From Hibiscus mutabilis (Eukaryota; Streptophyta; Magnoliopsida; Malvales; Malvaceae): DNA of 64,000 bases. The stretch spans positions 14,136,001 to 14,200,000 of the forward strand of contig CM033752.1 of the NCBI GenBank assembly GCA_019671005.1, in the 5' to 3' direction. Shown here piece by piece: positions 45,036 through 56,275 of this stretch (within the stretch, counting starts at the first letter, position 1; each line of letters begins with the position of its first letter). Both the position numbers and the translations under genes were made by a program. Below the pieces are notes generated by a model. The model ran no database searches. It was not told the DNA's origin and saw only the letters and a list, made by a program, of their open reading frames with translations.

Positions 45036-45192
45036 TAATGTGAGATTTCAGGTGATGAAATGAAGGCCATCCGATGTGAGATTTCAGGTGATGATATTTG
45101 CTCGAAGTGAGATTCTGAGCCTCTTTCGATGTGAGATTCCGAGTATACCACTCGATGTGAGATTTCAGGCAGCTCGATGTGAGATTTCGAGC
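45036..45192 (+). repeat. Six copies of a CGATGTGAGATTTC unit in LTR G
   Basis: Units at about 45036, 45071, 45103, 45127, 45152 and 45173, alternately ending CAGG or GAG, with variable 6-20 base spacers. Spacing is too irregular and units too short for a CRISPR array. Confidence 0.75.
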
Positions 45193-45401
45193 ATGGGTGG
45201 GTTTCCCAGTGTCTGGTAACATTGGGCCTCACTCTGGTTTGTTTATCTATATGTTTATGTTGTTGAGATGTTGTTTGTTCTATGGCATGTGTTTAGGCGA
45301 TTATGGTAGCGCCGCATGTTTATTTATCTTTCCTTATTGCTCGTACTAGCTTGCATGCTTAAGTTTATGGTTAGCATGAAGTACAGTAGAGCAGATGTGT
45401 A

Positions 45402-45451
45402 CCACTGAGCTTTGTAAGCTCAGTGCTCGGAATCGTTGTTTCTGTGCGTAG
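45402..45451 (+). promoter_or_regulatory. Perfect hairpin plus pyrimidine plus TAG block in LTR G
   Basis: CACTGAGCTT TGT AAGCTCAGTG (45403-45425) is a perfect 10-bp stem with a 3-base loop. CGTTGTTTCTGTGCGTAGG follows. Confidence 0.6.
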
Positions 45452-45812
45452 GTTGACGTTGGATCGTGGAATCAATGAGCACTATTAGATCAAGATTCTA
45501 GTACATGGCGATCTTTAGAGTACGGTATTTGAGTCTAGTGGGCTATGAGTTCACATGACCTTACATGTGGGAGTTTGTATTTATTATTTGAAATTGTATT
45601 ATTTAAATTATACCTTAAAATGTTTTAAATTTAAATTAGAGCTCATTTGAAATATTTTATTTATTATATATATTTATTTTAATCGTTGGATCTAAATGAT
45701 TTATGACTTACTTGTTGGGTTGATCCTATTTGAAAAGAAATTTTATGGTTTTGGGTTTGGGTTTGGGCTTGAGGCCCAAATATGACATCCGGGTCATGGG
45801 TGTTACATTTAG

Positions 45813-45828
45813 TGGTATCAAAGCTTAG
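45813..45828 (+). other. Primer binding site of element G
   Basis: TGGTATCAAAGCTTAG lies five bases after the LTR end, an initiator tRNA-Met type site with mismatches. Confidence 0.82.
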
Positions 45829-48800
45829 GTTTAGTCAGTTCTTCGAAATCCCGGGGTGGTATAGGTTTTTTAGTAATGTGTCTAGTGAATACAAGCCCTT
45901 AAACTAAATTCATACTCCTTAAGGCTGGAATTCTGATAGTGCATCTAATGTTGTGACGTCGAGATGGTTATGATTGCGGCCGAGAGGATCGAGTTAAATG
46001 TAGGAAAGTTAATGGTAGTGATCCCTGGAGTGGGGTCGCCTCAAATTGTCGAGATGCAAGTTAGTCAAATGACACTCAAGTTGAGAATGTGTTCGCCTCA
46101 TGCCGCTTGAATGGTGCCTTCGTTGTGCATTATAGTCACCCTGAAGTCTTTAGATTTGTTGTGAGAGCTCACAACAAAGAACCTTCATCGTTACGCTTGG
46201 ATAACGATTGCGTTGCGGGCATGGATAATCTTCCCTCGAAATTGATCGGTGGGTGAACGTTGGTTGCAGGACCCTTTTATCTGTTTAAAATGAGTATTTG
46301 TTAATACTAGGAGAGTATCATTTCTATTCTTAGAGGAATTCCTCAGAGATAACGGATTCAGGACCTATTAGTTCGTCGGAGTATGGCCGGAGTTAGACGT
46401 TCTACAGGTTGAAGAAAAGCTACCTTCTTAAGAGTTACAGTGTGGGAATTGTTTCGGTTAATCAAGTGTAGAGCTAGCCAGTGATGTCGAGAGTTTGAGG
46501 CTTTGAGACCTCGATGGAACCCAAATTTTAGAAATGAAAATGTTGGATCGTCACCCTTTTATCATGATCTTTGCAGTGATAGTTTTGAGGATGGTAACGA
46601 GGTTGCGAGATAGGTTTGACCGAATCGATAGATGTTAATGTGTACAGTTCGATGTTCGAGAGCTTCTAGTCTACTAGAGTGCTTGTTTACGCTTCATGGA
46701 TGAGTTGTTAAGATATCTCCCTATCAGTAACGTGAGTAGACGTTGAGGTAAGATCGAATTGGATGTCGGTGCCATTGTTGTTGTCAAAGGATATCGACCC
46801 AGTTGAGTAGTTGGAGATTCAGTTTCAAAGGAACAACTTGAATAAGGTCATTTTTGGCTAAGTACTTCGCTCAAGGGAGAGTCAGACTTGTTCTCTAGTA
46901 AAAAGTTGGTTCGTGAATGTGCTGCCCAACAATGATAGTTGTTAAGCGATCGTAAAAGACCGCTACCTGTTTTTGAAGGTGGATAACCCGTTTAACCGAA
47001 TGTGAAGTGCATATTTGTTTTTTTCTGAGATTAGTTTGGAAGGATGATTCTTGTTGTTATGTGTTGAGGTTAGAAAATTTGATAAATGGATTTGGAATAA
47101 AGATTTTCTTTTCTCTTTAAGTATGTTGTGATAGCGGGTAATATTCGTGGTGACGTCGAGATATTTTAGTAAAGATAAGGTGGGAGCCACTGTGTTGTCT
47201 CTCGAATATAAGTTAGATGTTTGAGTGACAAGTATGGATGTGAAGGAATACGAAAAGTTTGGAGTTAAAAAGATAGTCATCTCTTTGACCGTGTGTGTGG
47301 GAAGGGTAACTACAGTGCAATCTTTTAAGGAAGCAAGGGTTTGAGACTTTGTAAATGCTTTTGGATTGTATCACAGTATTTTTGGAGTGAGCTGAAGGAA
47401 ATCAGTAGAAACTCGTGCTACATTAAGCCGTATGTCATGACTGTGGCGTGGACTTGATCAAAGCCAAACGAGATTTTGAGATCTTCAAAGGTGTTTTGTT
47501 GTACCGTTAGGGCTTTATTTCTGTGCTAGAAGAGGAAGGTCGTGTTCTCCCCAATAGTGTGAAGGTTGAGGTGCTTGATCTCTAAGGAAATGTGAGGTTT
47601 TGATGATGACATGGGACAAAGTATGTAAGAATTGTTGATGGTATACTCGATCACCACCTAAGCAAAGTGAGCATTAAGTAGTGGATCGTACCGAGTAACA
47701 TGATTCAGAGTATCATGTTTTCATATAGGACTATCCTAGATAATGATCGGGTAAGAGAATATTGATACTAGCTCTATGTAGTACCGGTACCCGTGTGTTC
47801 GTTAGCACATTTTGAGTTAAGGATTGATTTGCTTTGGGAGCCACGAGAAGAAGCATTTGATTTTAGTTAAGAGGATTCAATGTTATGATTGAATTTGGGT
47901 CCGATGGTTGAAATCTTGTGGTAAGTGTTTTGGAAAAGACGTATCAAGCTAAGAGATTTTCCCTTATAGTATAGTGGTCTGTATTTGACGAATTTTGAGA
48001 GCGACAGTTGGTACCAAGCTTTCGTCACGTGTTTAGGAAACAGTGTGGAGTCGTGTGTTTGAGATAGTGATAAGTAGTTATCTTGCTATCAATTGAGAGT
48101 TAAGCATTGAGTTCATCAGAATTGTGGGGATGCTTTGATATTCATTGATCAAAATTCAATAGATGACCAGGGATTTTGTACAGGATTCGTGAGTACACAG
48201 TTTCGTTGAGTAATGATATAGTAACTGGATATGCACCGTTTGATAAGCTTTCAACAAAGGCGTAGGCCACAGAAAGTCTGCTTGGTTTGTTTGCTAGTTG
48301 GGTTGTCCGACACAAGGAGATGTTCATGTCACCTTTTAGCAAAAGATTCGAGGTTGATGGAACCTTTTCTTTGGCGGGCCTTTATTATGACGATAGTTTT
48401 GAGTGGTATTACAAAGGATGTGTTCTCCAGATACGTTATGATTCGAATCGTAAGACCCTTGCGAGAATCGAGTTGGTGGGAGCTATGTTAGTTACCGATA
48501 TAGGTTCCATGCCAGTTTAATGTGAATGCTTGAACCGAGTTTGGGTGTCATTTGTTTTCAAAAAGTTAGCTCCCGACAAGCGATGTTTTGGGAGACAATG
48601 TCGCTAGAGTTAGAATCTCTATCAAGGAGTTACCGCGAGAAGAGTTGTTTAGTTTGGATGCAACGGCTGTTTAACCTCCTGTTCTTTTGATCGTGTGTTG
48701 TAGTAGACGAATTTGTGTGCAACAATCTATTGGGGTTCTACAGTGTAAGTTAAGTTTCTTTGATGAAGTATCTGTGTGACGTTTTGTTAAAGAACCGTTG

Positions 48801-49037
48801 AGTTTTGACTTTCCATTTGTAATGTACCGAACGAGGATGAAATTCTCCCATGGAAAAGAATCAGTTGAGGTTTTGTTTATACCATTAGAAGGCATGGTCG
48901 TGTTGATAAGTGCTGTAAGAGATCATAGTAGCACGACATAAAATCCTGGGGACGTCAAAGAGTTGTGATGGGTTTGGTATCTTCATGGTTATGGATACAA
49001 ATTTCGAGGACAAAATTTCTTTTAAGGAAGGGAGAAT
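45829..49037 (+). other. Internal region of G, no recognisable gene
   Basis: About 3.2 kb in which I could not recognise gag, protease, RT, RNase H or integrase. The longest open stretches (48231-48491, 48287-48520 and minus-strand 46963-47280) are under 110 codons and show no family motif. The last 60 bases resemble the end of chromovirus pol (CGAGGACAAAATTTCTTTTA) followed by the polypurine tract AAGGAAGGGAGAAT at 49024-49037. So the ends of an autonomous element seem preserved while the coding part is replaced or decayed. Confidence 0.6.
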
Positions 49038-49699
49038 TGTAACGACCCAAATGTCGGGTTTTCTAATTGGGCTTCGGACCCAATTATCGGGCCTTTGTGG
49101 CTAGGAGCCCAAATCAATGATAGTTGAATTTGGCCCTTGTATTAGATAAATAATAGATGATGGTATTTGCTATTTATGGATAAACAATAAAAAAAGAAAA
49201 GTAGAAAAGAAAAGAAAAGAAAAGAAAAAATGGATAGTTTCTAATTAAATAAATGGTTGGTGAGATAGAGAGAGAGAAGAAGAATAAGGAGATAAGATAT
49301 TTTCATAAGAGAGAGAAAAAGGAGGGAAAAGAGAGACAAGTGATGGTGGAAAGCTTTTAAACTCAATTTACGGCCATTAGAGCTGTCGTAGATTACACCG
49401 CCGCCACCATCACCTTCAGCTCAACGAGAATAGTCGGCCGGTGGTCTTCTTGTCGCCGCCAGAGCCGCCATTCACGGGGTGGAGTTGAGGAAGTTTTGGA
49501 AGAGCTAGAGCGTGGAGTTTCAGTCGTCACCGCCGTAAAACAACACCACCAACTTGCTCACCGGCCGGAGTACTACGGATCTAGAGTTGGCCATTACCGT
49601 TTGACCACCGAGAGGCACCGCACGTGCCCTCACGTACCACCGGCAATAGTGGGCGTGTGGCAGCCCAGACAGCAATAGTGGGCGTGTGGCAGCCCAGAG
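49038..49699 (+). repeat. Truncated 3' LTR of element G
   Basis: TGTAACGACCC after the PPT. It aligns with 43110-43710 of the 5' LTR. An (AAAAG)n run at about 49195-49230 is longer than in the 5' copy. It ends in a duplicated segment at the joint with copia H. Confidence 0.88.
49643..49698 (+). repeat. 27-bp tandem duplication at the G/H deletion joint
   Basis: GCAATAGTGGGCGTGTGG continuing to CCCAGA occurs at 49643-49669 and 49672-49698. The 5' LTR of G has only one related copy near 43686. Copia LTR sequence begins at 49700. Confidence 0.8.
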
Positions 49700-49765
49700 G
49701 ATTTAAAACTTGACCGTTGCCTTGTCAATGTAATGAAATCCTAAACTTTGAAAATTGGTTATAGC

Positions 49766-49990
49766 GTACCGATACGCCTATCAAGCGTATCGATACGGTG
49801 CTTTATATTTGTAAAACAAGGATTCCAGTGAGTAAGAACTGTACCGTTATGGCGATATTGTTCTAGTATGCCACTATTCTTTTAACATACCGTACCAATA
49901 CGCCCTCCCGCGTATCGATACGCCCCTTTGTACAACATTTATATTTTGTGTATCAGGCACCGATATGGCAAGCTCGTGTACCAATACTGT
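49766..49990 (+). promoter_or_regulatory. Palindrome dyads in the 5' LTR of copia H
   Basis: Dyads at 49766/49787 (GTACCGATAC, GTATCGATAC; 21 bp) and 49892/49912 (GTACCAATAC, GTATCGATAC; 20 bp), plus eroded pairs near 49840 and 49956-49985. They lie upstream of the TATA-like box at 50085. Confidence 0.78.
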
Positions 49991-50084
49991 TGGTTGGCAG
50001 ACATTATTTATTACCGAAAATCAGCCCTCCAACGGCTATATTCAATTCCTCAACCACCCAAACGGATAGAAATCAATGAAGGGG

Positions 50085-50092
50085 TATAAGTA
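50085..50092 (+). promoter_or_regulatory. TATA box (mutated) in the 5' LTR of H
   Basis: TATAAGTA here corresponds to TATAAATA at 62300 in the 3' LTR; one base has changed. Confidence 0.65.
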
Positions 50093-50578
50093 GAAGTCTC
50101 CAAAGCTACTACAACAACTTTTGATCAATTTACAAGCCTTCAAGCAAAAATTCAACATTTGTGCCTTTTAGAGTCAAATCTTTTGTAAACCCACTTGAGT
50201 GATCAAATTTGTATTATTTTATTTGTCAAGTTTGGGTTGAGTGATCTTGTAATCTGGGCAAAAATTTACCTTGTGAGGATTTTATTCATTTTCTATATTC
50301 TTTCTTTGTACAAGAGTGAATCCTTCAAAGCTTTGGGTAGAAAGCTTTAAACTTGTAACGGTTGCCTCCTAAGCCTAGAAAAAGGGAAGAATTCATAGTG
50401 AATTTGTTGAAAACCTTAGTAGGAAGCTAAGGTAGTGGAAGTAGACCTTCTTAGAAGGTTGAACCACTATAAATCCTTGTGTCCCATTGTCTATATTTTT
50501 CAAATTGCTTCCAAAATTTTAAATTGCCAATTCACCCCCTCTTGGCCACTTTCTCCATTGATTGATCATCCCAACAAC

Positions 50579-50592
50579 TGGTATCAGAGCCA
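50579..50592 (+). other. Primer binding site of copia H
   Basis: TGGTATCAGAGCCA, two bases after the LTR end, complements plant initiator tRNA-Met. Confidence 0.9.
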
Positions 50593-50662
50593 CACTCAAT
50601 CGAAGGTCTAACCACCGTTGAGGTGATCCTAGAAGGTAATTCAATCAATAGAAGATCAAGCC

Positions 50663-52185
50663 ATGGCAACTACTTCCAGAAACCACCTCTATAAGTCTCA
50701 ATCCATCACCAAACCTGCATTTTTCAATGGGGATAACTACCCCTATTGGAAGAATCGTATGAGGCTCTTCATCAAATCCCATGACTACCTCCTATGGGAT
50801 ATAGTGAAGATGGACCGGCTATTTCGATGAAGAGAGAAGGTGATCGGCTCATGCCAAAGTACAAGCACGAGATGACCGATGAAGATAAAAAAAGCTTCAA
50901 ATCAATAACAAAGCTATGCATATGCTATTTTGCTCACTTGGACAGGATGAGTACTCAAAGATGTCTTCTTACACAAGTGCAAAGGAAATATGGGACAAGT
51001 TAGAAGTTACGTACGAGGGTATCAACGAGGTAAAGGAGACCAAGATTGGACTCTTAAATCTAAGTTATGAGAACTTTAAGATGAATCACGATGAAGACAT
51101 CTCAAAGATGTTCGATCAATTCTCCGTTATAATCAACGGTCTCAAAGGATTCAGAGAAGTTATTCTAGAGGAGAAGCTTGTCTGAAAGCTCATCTATTCT
51201 CTTTTGAGTCTTGGGATGGTAAGAGAACTGCCATCATTGAAGCAAAGGATCTCAAGACGTTGAAGCTCGATGCAATCATGGGGTCTCTTCTCACCCATGA
51301 GATAATGAAGAAAGGAAGAGATGAAGAAAAAAGGAAGGAAGAGATGAAGGTGGAAAATAAAGAAGTGGAGAAGAAGAAGATCAGAATTGCTCTCAAAACT
51401 TCACAAGATGAGAGTGATTCAAGCGAGGAAGAAGATGAGGAATTGGCTATGCTAGCCAAACGATTCACTCGGTTCATGAAATCCAACCGGGGAAGAAAGT
51501 TTAATTTAGAAAGGGATTTCAAGAACAAGAACAAGGAAAAAGAAAAAATCCTATAGTGAGTTATGAATGCAAAAAGCTGGGACACATCAAGATCGATTGT
51601 CCCTAACTTAAAAATAAAGGCTTTGAGAAGAAGAAGAAGCACAAGGCTCATGTAGACACTTGTAGCGATGAAGAATCGTCAAGTGATGAGGAGCAAGAAG
51701 TTGCAAACCTATGTCTTCTGGCCTTTGAAGAGGATCCTAAGGTAACCTCCAACTCATCTAATGATTTAAATTATGATGAATTATTTGCTGATTACAATGA
51801 GTTACAAGAGGTTTACGATAAATTGGTTTTGAAATACAAAGAATCACATTTGGAAAACAAGAAAGTAATTTCCGATTTGAAAAATCAAAATGATTCTTTG
51901 ATCGAAACTAATTCAGAACTTGAAAAGAAGGTTTTGGATTTATAAGCAAAATTGAATGATTTTGAAAAGAAAAATCAAGATTTAATTAACCTTTTTTCCA
52001 AAGTTCATGATGATCACCAAAAGGAAGTTGGTGATCTTAAAGCTTCTTTAAGCAAAGTTGAGAATAACCATTTTGAAAAGGGAAACTCTTCAAAACCCAT
52101 CTATGTGAGAAGAAACTTTAATGGATACAAACATGGAGGGTTCCCAAAGCCCAATTATGGTAAGAGAGTTTGTATGGATTCCTAA
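50663..52185 (+). pseudogene. gag: gag of copia H with CCHC knuckle and coiled coil
   Basis: ATG at 50663 opens MATTSRNHLYKSQSITKPAF, followed by NGDNYPYWKNRMRLFIKSHD, the usual copia Gag entry. A frameshift near 50805 and another near 50920 precede YTSAKEIWDKLEVTYEGINE (50916-51185). A TGA interrupts EEKLV. The frame 51260-51556 has a charged lysine/glutamate-rich stretch and ends before the nucleocapsid knuckle at about 51565-51592, SYECKKLGHIKIDC, where the first Cys is Ser. From 51600 to 52100 a long heptad-type coiled coil (DLKNQNDSLIETNSELEKKV) follows. The protein would form the particle; here it is broken into at least five frames. Confidence 0.88.
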
Positions 52186-52265
52186 AGATGTCGTTGCTTC
52201 TAATGATCTTAATGCTATTGCTTCTTGGATTCCTAAGGGAACCAATATTTTGAGAACTAATATTC

Positions 52266-52755
52266 ATGGACCCAAAAAGATTTGGGTACCAAAAATCAAA
52301 AAATAATTCCATGTTTATAGGGGAGCATTGCTACAAGGGCAACGCTTCAAGTGCAAATTCGTGGTACCTTAATAGTGGATGCTCGAGGCATATGACCAAA
52401 GAAAATAGTATATTCTTGGAACTAAATCTAAAGAGAGAAGGAGTAGTGAAATTTGGTGACAACTCCAAAGGCCAAATTGAAGGAATCAGTTCCATTGGTA
52501 ATCACTATTCCATACTCATTGAAAATGTTTTGTATGTCAACGGTCTTAAGCATAATTTATTAAGCATAAGCCAACTTTGTGATAAAGATTTCGTTGTGAT
52601 TTTTGATTTATACGGTTGCAAAATTATCAACATCGAAACTCACAAAATTGTTCTTTTTTGGTCATCGCATAGGAAACATATACATGGTGCATTTAGATGA
52701 CATTCATTTTTATAATGCATGTTTTGTTGCTAATAATGACATGATTCATGGTTAT
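52266..52755 (+). pseudogene. Protease and GAG-pre-integrase region of copia H
   Basis: Reads SWYLNSGCSRHMT near 52355-52395. The catalytic DSG is NSG: the active-site Asp is replaced by Asn. KFGDNSKGQIEGISSIG, IENVLYVNGLKHNLLSISQL and CDKDFVVIFDLYGCKI continue the copia protease domain. A frameshift near 52655 leads to GNIYMVHLDDIHF of the pre-integrase region, which is cut at 52755 by solo LTR J. Confidence 0.9.
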
Positions 52756-55746
52756 TGTAATACCCCAAAATTTACTAAGTTGATTAAGGTTCATTTAGTA
52801 CTAAGATAATAGCTTAAAAGCTAACCTAGTGACTAAAATGACGGAAATGCAAAAGTTAGGATTTCTTTAATTATGGGTTTTGGAAAGGAAATTTCTAAGG
52901 TTTAAAGGTCTCATGTGATAGATAGTGAATTGAATAAGGTATTCTTAAAGTCTGGTTGAATTCCAAGGAAAATTGGAATGGGAATTGAAGTTTAAAAAGG
53001 TAGTGACCAAAATGTAAATTTTGAAAATTTTATGGCTAAAGTATAAACTTTGGAAAAGTTTGGGGACTAAAGTTGTAATTTCCAAAAAATTGAGGGTTTT
53101 TATTTCATAAATAAACAGATCACCTAAGTTTGTGAATCGAATGCGGAATTATTGGTTCGATCTGATACTTTGATTATTGGGAAAATTGCAATTAAAGTTT
53201 AAGTGGAATTCAGATACCCAGATCGAACTAGAAAATTTTGAAATTTTGCCATATGATAGAGAAAGGTTATAAAATTCATTTCCAAGTGTTGGAAATATTT
53301 TTAGTTTGATTTCATCCTATAGTTTATTTTTGAGTAAATGATTATTTATCGGTATATTGGATCGAATGGAAATTTTGGAGACTGATCTAAAAGCTATGGA
53401 AAAGTCATAAAATTTTATTTTAAGAATATTTTATTATGGTTGGTTGAACTCTAACTAGAGTTAGGTAGATTGTAATGAAATGGAAATTTGGAAACAAACT
53501 AGTAAATAAAGACTAGTTGGAGGGCAATTTGGTCATTTGGTCCCAATGGCAATTTTGAAATATTTAAAAATTTATAAGGGCAATTTTGGAAAGAGGAAAT
53601 GGAAGATTAAATCTTGGCCCTTGATTTATGATAAAATCAATTTCAACCATTGGATAAAAAGGGCAAAATTGTAATTTCACTATTAAATGAATTTAATATT
53701 CATTTAATAGATACATGTGTAAAGTAATGGTAAAAAGATGAACAAAATGTTCATCTTTTCCAGCAACAAACGTGAGGTCTAGGGAAAGAAAGAGAAAAAA
53801 TTTTCAAGCTCGATTCAAGCCCTAAAACTCGGTTTTCAAGTAATCTCTTCAACTACAAAGTTGTTCTACTCTTCAAGCTCTATCTTTTGATATCAATACT
53901 TCATGGAATCCATGCTTGATTGATGAGAATTTACATGAGAAAGAAAATTAGGGTTTGTGGATCAAATTGGGGCTTTTGAGATTTTATGATACCATGATTG
54001 GATTCAAGTTGAAATCAAGCTAGTATGATGTTAAAATCATGATATTGAGTTGAGATTTAAGTTTCACATGTTTTGATTATTATGAAGATGATTAGGGTCT
54101 ATGGATTCAAGTTTAATTTAGGGTTTGTGATGTTGAAATAATGATCTAGTAAGCTTGAATTGTTGTTTGAAAGCAAAACCCTAAGTTAAATTATGTAGGG
54201 ACCATTTCGGCAACTTTAAAAGTTGAAGGACCAAATCTGAATTTTTAGAATTTGGAGTGTATTTATGTTATTAATGATGTTAAAGATAAGAAAATGAAGT
54301 TAGAATGCCAAATTGATGTTGAATTGAATTAGGGACCATTTTGACAATTTGCCAAAGTTAAGTGACTAAATCGAAATTGAAGTTTTGTATGGGGGGTTAA
54401 ATCTGATTTTTAGTTGTGATGATGGAATTAAGGTAGTAATGTTGAATTGAGGACTAAGTTGCAAAGTTAAGAAGCTTGAATCCTTATCTTTGCATTTTAG
54501 TGACTATTTCAGTAAATAAGGAAAATTAGGGAGAATTATCGTGAATAATTATTTGGTGAAGAATGTGATGAGTTGGTGGTTTAAAGCTAGTGATTGGAAT
54601 AAATTGAAAAGTAGAGAAATAAGGAGAAGTTAGTATAAAAGTTGAAGTTGTTTATGGAAGCTGTGTAGAAAAACTGGTTTATGGCAGTAACTTTGAAAAT
54701 TCACCATAAATTCTACAAAAATGTTTAGAAGGTGAATTTTATACCGATGTAAAGATTTGTTCGTCTATTTCATTTCTAACAAACGGAAACTGATTTCGAG
54801 TTTCGAGTAAAAAGATATGAATTTTTAAGTGGTGAAAGGTTAGAAAACAATATAGCAGGCTGTTCTGAAATTCAATACTAGAAATTGACTTTGAAAATTC
54901 GCCATATATCGTACAAGTTGAATTTGGGCTATTAATTTATATGGTTGAAAAGCTTATTGAATCTAGTTTCTTTTAGAACAAACGACATTGAATTCTGCGT
55001 TGTAGATTATTTTATAGAAATATATCTTTGGAGGTACTGCAAACTGCCAGAAAATGAGAATTGATACACTTTGTATCTAAGGTTGATTAGTAAGCTTGAA
55101 AAGGGTTAATGGAAGTTCAAATTGGTCACTAAGGACCATAATGAGTTTTTGAACAATACAAGGAAGAAAAGAAAATGTTTGGAGATTTTGTATTCAAATG
55201 ATTATATTGGACAATATGTCTAAGATATTGTTAGATTGGGATCTAACAAATATTTTACTTATTTAGATTATGAAGTTAAGTTCGAATCAAGGAAGGTTCG
55301 AGGTACAATGAAGGAAAGGATCAAAGAGGACTTAGTGAGGCATACTAATACATGGCCCAGGTGAGTGCAATTGCATACATGTCATACTACACTGATATTT
55401 TATACATGATTGGGATGGCTTGTGATGAGCCTACCCTAAATTATTGATGCTATGATATTTATGTCATTGAGCATATGATTGACATATCGTAATATGTCAA
55501 GAATTAAAATATAAAATGCATTGATCATATGATTACTTACATTGATGAGATTGAAATATTATTTCTAGTATAAACTGCCCAACATTGATATATATAAATA
55601 TTGATTGATATATGTTGCCATTGATGACATAAATGATGAAATAAAGCCCAATGCACGATATAGAGGTTCGATGGTATAGTTGGATATCCATAGGGTCATA
55701 AACAGCTGTATAAATATTCTAAGAACTTCGGTGCAATATCCATAAA

Positions 55747-55910
55747 TACTCATTGAGGATATACTCATGCAAGGTTTGGGTATACGGAAACACTTAGGGT
55801 GTTAAGCACTACGGTGCAATTTTATTAATACTCAATGAGGGTATACTCATGCAAGGTTTGGGTATACGGAAGCACTTAGGGTGCTAAGAACTACGGTGTA
55901 AATAATATAC
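55747..55910 (+). repeat. 82-bp tandem repeat in solo LTR J
   Basis: Two units start at 55747 and 55829 (TACTCATTGAGGATATACTC and TACTCAATGAGGGTATACTC), each containing GCAAGGTTTGGGTATACGGA. Partial units flank them on both sides (55721 and 55911). ACTACGGTGT words are shared with LTR X. Confidence 0.85.
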
Positions 55911-56231
55911 GTACTCAAGAAAGGTTGGGTATGGGGGGATGACTCGTGTACATAGAATATCTTAATTTGATACCTTGGGCTAAATAAAATGAAAAGAATA
56001 AAAAGAAATAAGAAGATAAACTTGAAAGCTTACAGATAGAATTGGAAAAAGGTAATGGTAAGCACTAAAAGCTTACGGATGGAAATGGCATCAGTTTTGG
56101 TAAGATCTAATCTTATCACTTTGATATACATATTTATTTATGTTAACGAGCATGTAATGGTAAGGTGATCATATGCATTGTTAATCATTAATATTGATAT
56201 TATGACAATTGCACTTGAATTTGAATTATTG

Positions 56232-56275
56232 CCTCACTAAGTAAATACTTAACGTGTAACTGTTTTACACGTAGG
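56232..56275 (+). promoter_or_regulatory. Hairpin/pyrimidine/TAG block in LTR J
   Basis: CCTCACTAAGT AAAT ACTTA, then CGTGTAA CTGTT TTACACG, then TAGG. Same position relative to the LTR end as in X. Confidence 0.5.

Larger units (their letters stand above)
43110..45807 (+). repeat. 5' LTR of element G (2698 bp)
   Basis: TGTAACGGCCC at the start with an inverted repeat AATTGGG/CCCAATT just inside, GTGTTACA at the end. Contents: purine-rich A/G tract (43259-43400), a GC-richer part (43425-43870) without a conserved ORF, two 51-bp tandem units (44865-44966), six GTGAGATTTC units (45036-45192) and the hairpin block (45402-45451). Confidence 0.92.
43110..49699 (+). mobile_element. LTR element G without recognisable pol (LARD-like), 3' LTR truncated
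   Basis: 5' LTR 43110-45807, PBS, 3.2-kb internal region, polypurine tract, first 0.66 kb of the 3' LTR. The PBS, PPT and the LTR ends (TGTAACGGCC ... GTGTTACA) fit Ty3/gypsy. No protease, RT or integrase motif is found on either strand of the internal region, so it is either a non-autonomous large retrotransposon derivative or very strongly decayed. Left flank GTAGG; right flank lost. Confidence 0.8.
49700..50576 (+). repeat. 5' LTR of copia H, lacking its first roughly 370 bp
   Basis: Aligns to 61914-62790 of the 3' LTR and ends CATCCCAACA. Contains palindrome dyads (49766-49990) and a TATA-like box. The missing start was lost in the deletion that joined G to H. Confidence 0.92.

Noticed and set aside
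45036..45192. Six short repeats with spacers resembling a CRISPR array
   Set aside because: Units are only 14-18 bp, spacers vary from 6 to 20 bases, no cas genes, plant nuclear context.
48231..48520. Two overlapping plus-strand ORFs in the interior of G as a small gene
   Set aside because: Different frames, no domain, length expected by chance in this composition.
49190..49235. (AAAAG)n run as a functional element
   Set aside because: Simple microsatellite whose length differs between the two G LTRs; replication slippage explains it.
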